A stretch of 64,000 bases of DNA from Mycolicibacterium bacteremicum (GTDB lineage: Bacteria > Actinomycetota > Actinomycetes > Mycobacteriales > Mycobacteriaceae): NCBI RefSeq assembly GCF_002086115.1, contig NZ_MVHJ01000006.1, positions 1 through 64,000 on the forward strand, read 5' to 3'. Positions within the stretch are counted from its first letter, which is position 1; every line of letters begins with the position of its first letter. The notes under the pieces were generated by a model. It was not told the origin of the DNA. It ran no database searches and saw only the letters and a program-made list of their open reading frames with translations. A program made the translations under genes and the position numbers. This document shows positions 50,423 to 59,208 of this stretch, one piece after another.

Positions 50423-51136
50423 ATGACACATTCGAAGCGATTCACCCGTCGGATCGCCATGTCGGCCACCTGCGTCCTGGCGCTGGCGCCGGTGGCCGCG
50501 GGCGTCGTTGCTGCCGGCCCGGCATCGGCCGATCCGTGCCCGGATGTCCAAATGGTCTTTGCCCGAGGCACATTCGAAGCACCCGGGGTCGGATCCACCG
50601 GACAGGCGTTCGCCGACGCGGTGCGCGCCCGCGCCGTTGACCGATCGGTCGACGTGTACGCCGTCAACTATCCTGCGTCGCTGGACTTCGCCACCGCAGC
50701 TGACGGCGTGGCCGACGCCAGCAACAAGGTCTTGGCCACGGTCGCCCAGTGTCCCGACACCGACGTCGTGATCGGCGGGTACTCCCAGGGCGCTGCGGTC
50801 GCGGCCTACCTCACCGCGGATGCTCTGCCCGAGGGATATCCGCTGCCGCCCACCATCACCGGGCCGATGGACGACACGGTGGCCGACCGCATCGCCGCCG
50901 TGGTGTTGTTCGGCAAGCCCTCGAGCGGGTTTCTGCAGATGATCCACACCGGTGCGCCACCGATCACGGTCGGCACACGCTACGCCGACAAGACCCTCGA
51001 CGAGTGCATACCGGAGGACCCGGTCTGCTCCCCCACCGGCAGCGACCACGGCGCGCATGGCGCGTACACCGCGCGAGGCCTCACCGACCAGGCGGCTGAC
51101 TATGTGGCGGGCAGGTTGACCGGAACGGCCGAATAG
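50423..51136 (+). CDS. Secreted cutinase family serine esterase
   Basis: 237 residues from the ATG at 50423. Signal peptide 1-36 with a likely ASA cleavage site before DPCPD. The fold has GGYSQGAAV (nucleophile S121), the aspartate segment DPVCSPTG (D199), and a histidine at or near H212 in HGAYTARG; paired cysteines (C39-C110, C195-C202) match the family. Mycobacterial cutinase-like proteins (Culp) hydrolyse esters and lipids, and some are secreted and bind the envelope. No cutin activity is implied. Confidence 0.93.
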   Translation: MTHSKRFTRRIAMSATCVLALAPVAAGVVAAGPASADPCPDVQMVFARGTFEAPGVGSTGQAFADAVRARAVDRSVDVYAVNYPASLDFATAADGVADASNKVLATVAQCPDTDVVIGGYSQGAAVAAYLTADALPEGYPLPPTITGPMDDTVADRIAAVVLFGKPSSGFLQMIHTGAPPITVGTRYADKTLDECIPEDPVCSPTGSDHGAHGAYTARGLTDQAADYVAGRLTGTAE

Positions 51137-51155
51137 GCGGCGCGGCGCTATTCGG
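51129..51155. terminator. Hairpin spanning both stop codons
   Basis: CCGAATAG, an 11-base GC-rich loop and CTATTCGG form a perfect eight-base stem. It includes the stop of cutinase (51134-51136) and of the convergent DUF3297 gene (51148-51150), so both genes end inside it. Confidence 0.65.
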
Positions 51156-51405
51156 TGGAGCGGAAGAAGGGTTCGACCGTGCCGCTGATCTTGACCACCA
51201 TGGGGTTTCCCCGGCGATCCTTGGCGGTCGGGACCTCGACGCGCACCCAACCCTCGGCCACGTCGTATTCGTGAACGTTGGTCTTCTCCACGCCGTTGAC
51301 AAGGATGCCGACACCGCGGACGAGGATCTCCTCGTCATAGAACGCGCTGCGCGGATCGATCGAGAGGTGATTGGGTGGAACGTCTGGGTTCTGGTCCTCG
51401 GGCAT
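51148..51405 (-). CDS. DUF3297 family protein
   Basis: 85 residues. LSIDPRSAFYDEEILVRGVG, then GVEKTNVHEYDVAEGWVRV and KDRRGNPMVVKISGTVEPF match the DUF3297 family at the usual length. The family is widespread in proteobacteria and actinobacteria and its function is unknown. The mostly beta-strand sequence lacks cysteine and membrane segments, so it is cytoplasmic. It is convergent with cutinase. Confidence 0.88.
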   Translation of the reverse strand: MPEDQNPDVPPNHLSIDPRSAFYDEEILVRGVGILVNGVEKTNVHEYDVAEGWVRVEVPTAKDRRGNPMVVKISGTVEPFFRSTE

Positions 51406-51502
51406 GATGACTTTCGTTCGGTGCGGTGTTGCGATTCTGATTGCCAGGTAATCTACGCGACGCCGCGTTTGCGAACGTCGGGGCAGTCCGCTACGTCGCG
51501 GT

Positions 51503-52126
51503 TCAGGCCGGCCTCGTCATCGCGAAGACCGCCTCGGGTCCGACATCGATGTAGTTGGCCGGGCCACCGGCGCGGAGTATCGGGCGGGTGCCTGCGGTGT
51601 CGTACACACCGTCGATCAGGCAGCGCCGATCGATGTGGACAGCGACGACTTGGCCCAGCACCAGCCAGGTTTGGACTGGCTCACCGTCGGCACCCGTCAG
51701 TTGGATGAGTTGGCTCAAGCGGCATTCGAAGTTCACCGGACTCTCAAGTACCCGCGGCGCAGAGATTTCCGTCGAGGGCACCGGTGTGAGTCCGGACCGT
51801 TCGAACTCATCCTGATCCGCAGGAATGGTTGCTGCTGTCTCGTTCATCTGCGCGGCCAGTGGTCGGGTGGCCAAATTCCACACGAACACGCCGGTGGCGT
51901 GAATGTTGGCCACCGAGTCCTTCCATCCGATGGAGGAGAACCCGATGATGGGTGGCCGGTAGTTCATGGCCGTGAAAAAACTGTACGGTGCCAGGTTCCG
52001 GATGCCGTCGGTATCGTGGGTTGATACCCAACCGATGGGTCGAGGTCCGACGATGGCGTTGAACGGATCGTGCGGCAGACCGGTCCCGTCCACGGGCCGG
52101 TAAAAGTGAGCGTCGGATCCGGCCAT
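51503..52126 (-). CDS. Flavin reductase-like FMN-binding protein
   Basis: 207 residues. The DIM6/NTAB-type flavin reductase-like domain: PFNAIVGPRPIGWVSTHDTDG, NLAPYSFFTAMNYRPPIIGFSS, KDSVANIHATGVFVWNLATRP, and VQTWLVLGQVVAVHIDRRCL. It should bind FMN and deliver reduced flavin. It is the last gene of the ubiX-ubiD-reductase cluster and may supply FMNH2 for UbiX, which builds prenylated FMN. Whether it is still useful depends on the state of ubiD. Confidence 0.88.
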   Translation of the reverse strand: MAGSDAHFYRPVDGTGLPHDPFNAIVGPRPIGWVSTHDTDGIRNLAPYSFFTAMNYRPPIIGFSSIGWKDSVANIHATGVFVWNLATRPLAAQMNETAATIPADQDEFERSGLTPVPSTEISAPRVLESPVNFECRLSQLIQLTGADGEPVQTWLVLGQVVAVHIDRRCLIDGVYDTAGTRPILRAGGPANYIDVGPEAVFAMTRPA

Positions 52127-52162
52127 GTCAGATCCTGTGGACCGGAACGTGTTGCGGCCGGA

Positions 52163-53687
52163 TCATGAGGTGAATCCCCACCGTTGCCAGTTGTCCAGGA
52201 CCTTCCGTTTCACCGGAGCGGGGTAATTCCGATCGAAGGACATGACGCGCTTCTGCGGTCGGCCGACGCGGTCGGCGTTTTCGAGGCACGCGTAGATCAC
52301 GAGCGAGGTTCCGCGGTCCTCGGCGAGTTCCCTTGCCAAATGGTAGGACTCGATTCCGTCACCGAAGGCGTGCAGTTCGGGAAAGAAGTAGGTGGTGTAG
52401 GTGGGGTGATTGCGTGAGGCGAACGCCCATACGACCTGCTGCACGTCGGAGGGGTCGATGTCCTCACCGACAACCAGGATCTTGGTGACGGTATCGCCGA
52501 CGTGCTGAGTCCAGAAGGTGTTGCCGATGCGGTTCATGAATTCGTCGAGGGTCCATCCGGTGCGGTCATGCCAGTCTGTCGGCACCCGGACGACGAACCA
52601 CAGGATGGCCGATTCGAAGAGATACATACCGTCGATGACGGGCAGACCGGCATCACGCAGAGCGACAACCGAATCCGATGAGATGAAGAAACCCATGCTG
52701 ATGTGGCAGTTGTCGATGGGCACGCCGGGGATCGACATCGGGAGAACCGGATTGTCCCGGTAGGTCACGCAGGTGACCTTCTGGCGGGGGAAGATCGTGA
52801 TGTCGTCGGGTAGGTAACCGGGATATTCGCCGAAGGGGCCCTCAGGTTCCCCGGTGCCGTACTCGACGACACCTTCGATGATGATCTCGGCGTCGGCAGG
52901 CACCAGGATGTCACTGGTCTCGCATTTGACCATGTCGAGTGGCTCGTTCATCAGGGCACTGGCCACGTCGTATTCGTCGACCCAAGCCGGGATGCGGGAT
53001 GCGGCCTGCGTCGAGGCGACGGGGCTCACTCCCAGCGCGCACGCCCAGGGCATGTCGCGCTTCTGCTCCCGCCACATCTGCCAGATCATCCCGTTGTGCT
53101 GCTTGGGCCACCACTGACCGGTCATGGTCTGGGCGTCGAGGAGACCGCGCGGTTGGTCGACCAGTTGGTCCAGCGGCCGTCCGGGGTCTGGGTGATGTTC
53201 AGCCCTGCGGTCTGCAGATAACGCCCGCCGTCCCCGTCGTGCGCAAGCGGCGCGGGGATCTTGTTGAGGTCGATCTGGTCGCCGACCCACATGTTCTGCT
53301 TGCACGGCGCGTCCGCGCGGTCGAGGATTCGGGGTGGATGCGCCGTACCGTTCTCCTTGGCCTCGATATATGCCGCTTGGATCTGCATGAGCGGCGTCTC
53401 CGGCGGGAGACCCAGCATGACGGCCAACCGACGGAAGGGCTGGCCGGGGTGAGCGCTCTTGCCCATGCCCCAATCGGCGGCGCGGGGAATCCGGGCGCGG
53501 CGTCTTTGACGACATTGAACATCGGCATGGGCGCGCATGTTTCGGCGGCATGCCGGAAGATGGCCCCCATCTCCAGATTCCAATCGACCTCGTCGTTGAT
53601 CTCCACGAGTTCACCCATGTCTTTCATCACGGCCAGGTAATCGCGATAGCTGCGCGGGATCTTGGTGCGATCGATGCTTATGTTCAT
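52163..53687 (-). pseudogene. ubiD: UbiD family decarboxylase, two frameshifts
   Basis: UbiD homology begins at the ATG at 53687 (MNISIDRTKIPRSYRD), changes frame near 53468-53471 (within a C4 run, G4 on the coding strand), and again near 53143-53150, and then stays open to 52163. The three frames give, in turn, IGAWA/MGKSAHPGQPFRR, NWSTNRA/RGLLDAQTMTG and the long remainder (WWPKQHNGMIWQMWREQKRD, GEPEGPFGEYPGY with the conserved prFMN-pocket E-x-P-x-G-P region). The length 1525 plus two bases is exactly 509 codons, so two single-base losses explain it. The adjacent ubiX makes the prFMN cofactor UbiD needs. True pseudogene or sequencing error cannot be separated here. Confidence 0.85.
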
Positions 53688-53704
53688 GTGGTGTCCTCGG
53701 TGTG

Positions 53705-54334
53705 TCAGCCGCGGGCGGCGAGGTGCAGATGGTGTTCGGCGGCAACCGATTCGGCGGCGGGCGGCTCGCCGGTCCACCGCGGGAACAGGTCCCGGCTCAG
53801 TTCGATATCGGCGAGGTCCAGTACGCGGTTGACGGTCTGGTCGACGAGGTCCTGGATCGATGCCGGTTGGTGGTAGAACGCCGGGGTCGCGGGCATGATG
53901 ACAGCGCCTGTCTCGGCGAGTTGGGTGAGCAGCCGCAGATGACCCAGGTGCAGCGGTGTTTCGCGTACCAGCAGCACCAATCGGCGTCGCTCCTTGAGGG
54001 TGACGTCGGCAGCACGGACGAGCAGATTGTCCGAATATGAGGTGGCGATACCGGCGGCCGTCTTGATCGAGCACGGAGCGATGACCATGGCGTGCGCGCG
54101 AAACGATCCCGAGGAGATGGAAGCGCCGATGTCCTTGCTGCTGTGAACCACGTCGGCTAGTTGGCCGACCGCGTGGACGGTGGTATCCGTTTCGACGGCC
54201 AGCGTGCGTTTGGCCGCCGGTGACATCACCAGATGGGTTTCGATTCCGGGTTGGTCGCGTAGGACTTCCAAAATCCTTATGCCATAGGCGATGCCGCTGG
54301 CGCCGGACATACCGATGATGACCCGTTTGTTCAC
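53705..54334 (-). CDS. ubiX: UbiX flavin prenyltransferase
   Basis: 209 residues from the GTG at 54334 (VNKRVIIGMSGASGIAYGIR). UbiX marks: GMSGASGIAYG near 8-18 for FMN binding, SISSGSFRAHAMVIAPCS, TAAGIATSYSDNLLVRAAD, VLLVRETPLHLGHLRLL, AVIMPATPAFYHQP. It makes prenylated FMN from FMN and dimethylallyl phosphate for UbiD decarboxylases. It lies 17 bases upstream of the ubiD reading frame. Its start lies directly beside a truncated SDR on the other strand, a likely junction. Confidence 0.92.
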   Translation of the reverse strand: MNKRVIIGMSGASGIAYGIRILEVLRDQPGIETHLVMSPAAKRTLAVETDTTVHAVGQLADVVHSSKDIGASISSGSFRAHAMVIAPCSIKTAAGIATSYSDNLLVRAADVTLKERRRLVLLVRETPLHLGHLRLLTQLAETGAVIMPATPAFYHQPASIQDLVDQTVNRVLDLADIELSRDLFPRWTGEPPAAESVAAEHHLHLAARG

Positions 54335-54340
54335 AGGCGT

Positions 54341-54700
54341 CAGGGTGGCATCCGCATCCACGGCATCTACCCGGGCCCGGTGGACACCGAGGTGTACGGC
54401 ACCGCAGGCAACTACCTGGGCCGCACCCCGCGCGTCGCGCCCACCGCCGATGCGCCGGCCACCATCGCCAAGGCCATCGTCGCGGCCACCACCCGACGGC
54501 ACTCCACCGAGCGCCAGATCGGCTGGATCAACCGTCCCGCGATCGCGGCCTATCGGCTGTTGCCCAAGGTGTTCGACGCGATCATCATTCCGCTGTTGCA
54601 GGCAACATCCTTCAGTTCAGAGCCCACCGAGGAGTCGGCGGGGAACGTGCACGGGTCGGGCGGAGCCAAGTCTGACGCGGATTCGCGGACACGGAAATGA
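54341..54700 (+). pseudogene. SDR C-terminal fragment
   Basis: In frame with GGIRIHGIYPGPVDTEV, then YGTAGNYLGRTPRVAPTADA and RANW-like RQIGWINRPAIAAYRLLP, the end of a mycobacterial SDR (strand 6 onward, after the active site). There is no N-terminal part: 5' of this is the start of ubiX on the other strand. The open frame from 54380 is thus only a relic. The truncation point coincides with the ubiX start within about ten bases, marking a rearrangement or insertion junction. Confidence 0.8.
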
Positions 54701-54748
54701 CGCAGGCTGTCGGCGAAAGGAGCGTGGTCGTCAGTCGAACCCGGATCT

Positions 54749-55417
54749 TCAGTTGTCGCGTTGTGCGACGAGAACGCTGGCGGGTCCGCTGATCTGGTCC
54801 GCAGCGAGGCGGAGGTCGGCCACGGTCCGCAATCCCGCCTGCTGTAACAAGGCGATGAGTTGGTCCGGCTGCCACTGGTAGGTCGTCCATGTGACCGGCA
54901 CGCCGTTGTAGGCCTCGGTGCGTACGACATCGTCGTCACCGACATGGGTGGCGATGATCAGCTGACCACCCGGTCGTAGCGCCGCGGCGAACGAGGACAG
55001 GACCGTCGGCAGGATGTGGCGCGGCAGGTTGAACAGAGACCACCAGCCCAGGATCCCGCCGAGCGATGCCGGGCGCAGATCGAGGTCGGTCGCCGAGCCG
55101 ACCCTGAACGTGCACTGAGGATGCAATCGCCGTGCATGATCGATCATCCGTGGAGACAGATCGATTCCGGACACGTCGATGTCGCGCTCAGCAAGATACG
55201 CGGTCACCGTCCCCGGACCGCAGCCGACGTCAAGGACAGGACCGATCGGTGCAACAACGTCCGCAAATGCGTCCACGGCGGCTCTGAGCCACGGATGGGT
55301 CCGGATGTCCCCGACTCCCGTGGTGGTCACCATCTCGACGTAGTTGTCGGCCACACGGTCATAGGAGTCGCGAACGGCGTCGAGGTCAACGGGCTGTTGA
55401 CTTGGTCCCACGGGCAC
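54749..55417 (-). CDS. Class I SAM-dependent methyltransferase
   Basis: 222 residues from GTG at 55417. Motif I is VLDVGCGPGTVTAYLAER, motif II is VSGIDLSPRMIDHARR, then FRVGSATDLDL, and a WWSLFNLPRH post-motif helix. This is the UbiE/methyltransferase_11 type; the acceptor is unknown. The gene stands alone between the SDR relic and a flavin monooxygenase, both of the minus strand for the latter, with 34 bases to the monooxygenase stop. Confidence 0.88.
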   Translation of the reverse strand: MPVGPSQQPVDLDAVRDSYDRVADNYVEMVTTTGVGDIRTHPWLRAAVDAFADVVAPIGPVLDVGCGPGTVTAYLAERDIDVSGIDLSPRMIDHARRLHPQCTFRVGSATDLDLRPASLGGILGWWSLFNLPRHILPTVLSSFAAALRPGGQLIIATHVGDDDVVRTEAYNGVPVTWTTYQWQPDQLIALLQQAGLRTVADLRLAADQISGPASVLVAQRDN

Positions 55418-55451
55418 GAAGATGACGATAGTACGAATCCCGCTGGGCCGG

Positions 55452-56612
55452 TCAGGCCGGATTCTTCAGATACCCTGCCACCGCACCCGCCAGTCCCGAC
55501 GCACCGCGGCGGAAGGACCGCAGCGGCCCGACGAGCGGCTCCTCGTACCCGGCGAACCACAATCCCGTTGCTGCGCTAGGGGTTCCGTTGCTCATCGGAT
55601 CCCCGTCGGCGTCGAGCACACCGAGGTGGCCGACCATGTCGTCCAGGCCCTTGGTGTAGCCCGTGGCGGCGATGACCACGTCGGGACGCACCGACGTCCC
55701 GTCGGCCAACAGGACGCTGTCAGCGTCGAATGACGCGACGGCCGCGACCACCTCGATGCGGCCGTCCTCGACCCGCGGCACCAGGTCGTCGCCGAGGGTC
55801 GGGATGCGGGTGTCATCGAGCAACGCGCGATAGATCCCCTTGCGTGGCGCCGGCAGGCCGTCCTCTTGCAAATCGCCCCACCACAGAGCACGCATCATCG
55901 CCGCGGCACGGTCGAGCACCGCCACGGGCAGTCGATCGAAGGCGTCACTGAACAGGTCGACGGGGACACCGGCAATCGCACGCGGCACCAGATGCGGCGG
56001 TGTGCGCACCGACATCCGCACTCGGCGTGCACCGGCGTCGCTGAGGCGCACGGCGATGTCGGTGGCCGAATTACCCGAACCCACTACCAGGACATCGTGT
56101 CCGACGAACGGGCCGGTTCGGTGATAGTCCACCGAGTGCAGCAGTTCACCGGTGTAGTCCTGCGTCCCGGGCCATGACGGCGTGCGCGGCGTGTGGTAGT
56201 TCCCGGTTGCCACCACAACCGTTGCCGCAGTGATACTTTCGCCATCGACGGTCAGGCGCCAGCCCGCCGCGTCGCGGTCGATGCGCTCGACCGCCGCGCC
56301 CAATCGAAGGCGCAGCCCCTGCCGTCGCGCGTAATCATCGAAGTAGTCGACCATGGCGTCGCGCGATGGCCACCGCCCGTGGCGGCTGGGGATGTGTTGA
56401 CCGGGTAGGTGCGACCAGTAGGCGCAGGTGTTCAGCCGGAAGTCATCATGAAAGCGCCGCCACGATGACACCGGTTCGGGTGCGCGGTCGAACACCAGTG
56501 CGTCGATCCCGTGTAGGTGGCGCAGCTGTCGGGCCACGGCCATGCCGCACGGGCCCGCGCCGATCACGACGGTTTGCTCCTCGGCCCCTTTCGTCGCCCG
56601 CGCTCGGTCCAT
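55452..56612 (-). CDS. FAD-dependent monooxygenase (CzcO/YhhY-like)
   Basis: 386 residues from ATG at 56612 (MDRARATKGAEEQTVVIGAG). FAD motif GAGPCGMA near 18-25, NADP motif VVGSGNSATDIAV near 180-192, and IAATGYTKGL near 320. The layout matches the CzcO family of flavoprotein monooxygenases or related thioredoxin-reductase-like enzymes. The BVMO fingerprint is absent. The substrate is unknown. It is divergent from the 13E12 gene. Confidence 0.85.
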   Translation of the reverse strand: MDRARATKGAEEQTVVIGAGPCGMAVARQLRHLHGIDALVFDRAPEPVSSWRRFHDDFRLNTCAYWSHLPGQHIPSRHGRWPSRDAMVDYFDDYARRQGLRLRLGAAVERIDRDAAGWRLTVDGESITAATVVVATGNYHTPRTPSWPGTQDYTGELLHSVDYHRTGPFVGHDVLVVGSGNSATDIAVRLSDAGARRVRMSVRTPPHLVPRAIAGVPVDLFSDAFDRLPVAVLDRAAAMMRALWWGDLQEDGLPAPRKGIYRALLDDTRIPTLGDDLVPRVEDGRIEVVAAVASFDADSVLLADGTSVRPDVVIAATGYTKGLDDMVGHLGVLDADGDPMSNGTPSAATGLWFAGYEEPLVGPLRSFRRGASGLAGAVAGYLKNPA

Positions 56613-56792
56613 TCCTTGCGTCTCTCCCGGCACGGGACATCCATTCCCGTCGACTCCCGATCTCCAAACCATCCTTGGCGGCTCGGCCGACAAGAGGCCA
56701 TCTCGGTGCCGGCCGGCGATCAACCTGTAGCGATGGAATAAGTTCTGCCCCTTTGGTTTCACCAGTCACATGGCAGCCGAAATTGTCGGTAG

Positions 56793-56808
56793 TAGCACGT
56801 ATGTTCGA
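56793..56808 (+). promoter_or_regulatory. LexA/SOS box-like sequence before 13E12 gene
   Basis: TAGCAC-GTAT-GTTCGA resembles the mycobacterial SOS box TCGAAC-N4-GTTCGA with 10 of 12 positions kept (full right arm, 4 of 6 in the left). It ends three bases before the ATG at 56812. Some 13E12 genes of M. tuberculosis are LexA targets. Confidence 0.5.
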
Positions 56809-56811
56809 ATT

Positions 56812-58287
56812 ATGACATCGGATCTGGCAGCTGCGGTCGCCGCCTACACCAAGAGTGTGGACGCGCTGCTGGCTGCCGATGTCGACGCCTGTTCGCACCG
56901 CGACCTGATTGCCGCGTTCGCCGATGTCGAGGCGACGACCCACCGAGTACCGATGGTCGAGTACGCGATCCTGGCTCGCCTGCAACGCGAGGCCGGTCCG
57001 GTCGAGTTGGGTGCGACCTCCTGGACGAAACTGCTGAGCCTGCGCACCCGAATGAGCAAGGGCCGCGCCCTGAAACTCCTCACCCGCGCCACACAACTGG
57101 CGCCGCGGCGAACACTACAGGGGCAGGACATGGCACCCGAATGGGAGCACGTCGCCGCAGCACTGACCCGCGGCACCTTCGGCGACGAGCACGTCGAGGT
57201 GATCCGCAAGTTCTTCAACGCCTTGCCGGCCACGGTGGATCCGATCACCCGCTCCCAGGCCGAACACTCCCTTGTCGAAGCCGCCGCCGACCTCGACCCA
57301 CACTCGTTGACCGTCCTGGCGATCCGCCTACTGGCACTGCTGCATCCAGACGGAGACGAACCCGCCGACGCCGCCGCCCGCAAAGCCGGCTTACACCTGG
57401 GCGCCCAACAACCCGACGGCCTGAGTTACCTCTCCGGCTGGATCACCCCAAAACTGCGAGCCATGATCGAACCCATCCTCGCCAAATTCGCCGAACGGGG
57501 CCGCCACCCCGCACGCGAGCCCGAATCCGAGCCCGTGGAACTCCCGCTGCACGACGAACCCGAACCTGGGACCGTGCCGGCGACCGAGTCCGAGCCTGAT
57601 GACGCTACCGGTCAGGGTGATTCACGCACTCCACTTGCCGAGAGCACGCCTGCACCAGCGCCCACCCCGCTGCTGGATCCGCAGTGGCGCACCAAGTCTC
57701 AGTACCTCCACGACGCCGTCGAAGCCGCCTTCGACCTGCTGCTGCGATCCCAGACCCTGGGCCGGCTCAACGGATTACCGACCACCGTGGTGGTCACCAC
57801 GACCTTGCAGGAACTGCAAGCCGGCGCCGGCTACGCGGTCACCGGCGGCGGCTCTCTGCTCCCGATGCGCGATCTGATCGCGATGGCCGCCGCCGGGGCG
57901 TACCACTACCTGGCCGTGTTCGACGGCCACACGTCCATGGCCCTGCACCTCGGGCGGGCTCAGCGTTGTGCCACCGGGGCGCAGAAATTGATGTTGTTCG
58001 GCCGCGAGCGCGGCTGCACCTGTCCCGGCTGCGACGCGGCCTTCTACGACACCCAGGCCCACCACGGCGTGGCGGACTGGAAGCACGACGGTAAGACCAA
58101 CGTCGACGACCTGACCCTGGCCTGCAGCCCCGCCAACCAGATGATCGAGGACACCGGCTGGACCACCCGGCGCCGCGCAGACGGCCGATTCGAATGGATC
58201 GACCCCACCACCGGCCGAGCGCACCTCAATGACCTGCACCACCCCGAACGTCTCCTCGGACCCCCGGAAGACGATCTTCCTCCATAG
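56812..58287 (+). CDS. 13E12/DUF222 HNH endonuclease-like protein
   Basis: 491 residues from ATG at 56812; a frame-open ATG at 56770 would include the SOS box. DUF222 N-terminal helical region (about 1-270: IAAFADVEATTHRVPMVEYA, LSLRTRMSKGRALKLLTRAT, DPHSLTVLAIRLLALLHPDG), a Pro/Glu-rich linker (250-300), and the HNH domain (390-480: GCTCPGCDAAFYDTQAHHGV, DLTLACSPANQMIED, GWTTRRRADGRFEWIDP), with the two Cys, HH and Asn of the motif. It is a LexA-type gene with no known biochemical activity. It is distinct from the first copy at 2-463. Confidence 0.9.
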   Translation: MTSDLAAAVAAYTKSVDALLAADVDACSHRDLIAAFADVEATTHRVPMVEYAILARLQREAGPVELGATSWTKLLSLRTRMSKGRALKLLTRATQLAPRRTLQGQDMAPEWEHVAAALTRGTFGDEHVEVIRKFFNALPATVDPITRSQAEHSLVEAAADLDPHSLTVLAIRLLALLHPDGDEPADAAARKAGLHLGAQQPDGLSYLSGWITPKLRAMIEPILAKFAERGRHPAREPESEPVELPLHDEPEPGTVPATESEPDDATGQGDSRTPLAESTPAPAPTPLLDPQWRTKSQYLHDAVEAAFDLLLRSQTLGRLNGLPTTVVVTTTLQELQAGAGYAVTGGGSLLPMRDLIAMAAAGAYHYLAVFDGHTSMALHLGRAQRCATGAQKLMLFGRERGCTCPGCDAAFYDTQAHHGVADWKHDGKTNVDDLTLACSPANQMIEDTGWTTRRRADGRFEWIDPTTGRAHLNDLHHPERLLGPPEDDLPP

Positions 58288-58377
58288 CGACGGCGCGTCG
58301 CGACGAAATCTTGTCCCCGGGGCCTGTCAGCATGTCGGTCGGGACATGCCGCTGCGCCGAAGTGGCACACTGAACAC

Positions 58378-59151
58378 GTGCGATCCGAGGCTCAGTGTTG
58401 GCTCACCGACATGGACGGCGTTCTGGTGCACGAAGAGCGTGCGCTGCCAGGGGCGGCCGAGTTCCTGCAGCGACTCACCGCCAAGGAACGGCCGTTTCTC
58501 GTCCTGACGAACAACTCGATCTACACCCCGCGTGATCTCGCCGCGCGCCTCGCCAGAACAGGTCTCGACGTCCCCGAACACGTAATCTGGACCTCCGCCA
58601 TGGCCACCGCTGCCTTCCTGACCGATCAGTTGGCCAACGGTTCGGCCTACGTGATCGGCGAAGCCGGCTTGACCACCGCGCTGCACGAGGCCGGCTACAC
58701 CATGACCGACGTGGAGCCGGACTTTGTCGTGTTGGGCGAGACGCGCACATACTCCTTCGAGGCCATCACGAAAGCGATCCGCCTCATCCTCGGGGGCGCT
58801 CGGTTCATCGCCACCAACCCGGACGTCACCGGCCCGTCAGCCGAGGGCCCGCTGCCCGCCACCGGTTCGGTCGCGGCGATGATCACCAAGGCGACAAACC
58901 GGCAGCCCTACTTCGTCGGCAAACCCAACCCGATGATGTTCCGTAGTGCGCTCAACCGGATCGAAGCACATTCAGAGAGCACCGTGATGGTCGGTGATCG
59001 GATGGACACCGATGTGGTCGCAGGCATCGAAGCAGGCTTGGAAACAATCCTCGTGCTCACCGGGTCGACCTCGGTGGAGGACATCGACAAATACCCATTC
59101 CGGCCCAGCCGGGTTCTCCCGTCGATCGCCGACGCGATAGACCTCGTCTGA
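58378..59151 (+). CDS. HAD-IIA family phosphatase (NagD/PGP-like)
   Basis: 257 residues from GTG at 58378. Motif I is CWLTDMDGVLVHEER (catalytic D-x-D near 11-13), motif II is FLVLTNNSIYTP, motif III lysine is in FVGKPNPMMFRSAL, and motif IV is VMVGDRMDTDVVAGIEAG. The cap type IIA and TNN match NagD, PGP and p-nitrophenyl-phosphatase proteins. It dephosphorylates small phosphate metabolites; the specific substrate is unknown. Gene end is followed by 57 bases without a clear terminator. Confidence 0.92.
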   Translation: MRSEAQCWLTDMDGVLVHEERALPGAAEFLQRLTAKERPFLVLTNNSIYTPRDLAARLARTGLDVPEHVIWTSAMATAAFLTDQLANGSAYVIGEAGLTTALHEAGYTMTDVEPDFVVLGETRTYSFEAITKAIRLILGGARFIATNPDVTGPSAEGPLPATGSVAAMITKATNRQPYFVGKPNPMMFRSALNRIEAHSESTVMVGDRMDTDVVAGIEAGLETILVLTGSTSVEDIDKYPFRPSRVLPSIADAIDLV

Positions 59152-59208
59152 GTCGCGGCACATCGCCCGCCGGCACGCGGCGCGGACAGGTCGACGCGGC
59201 CGGATCCT

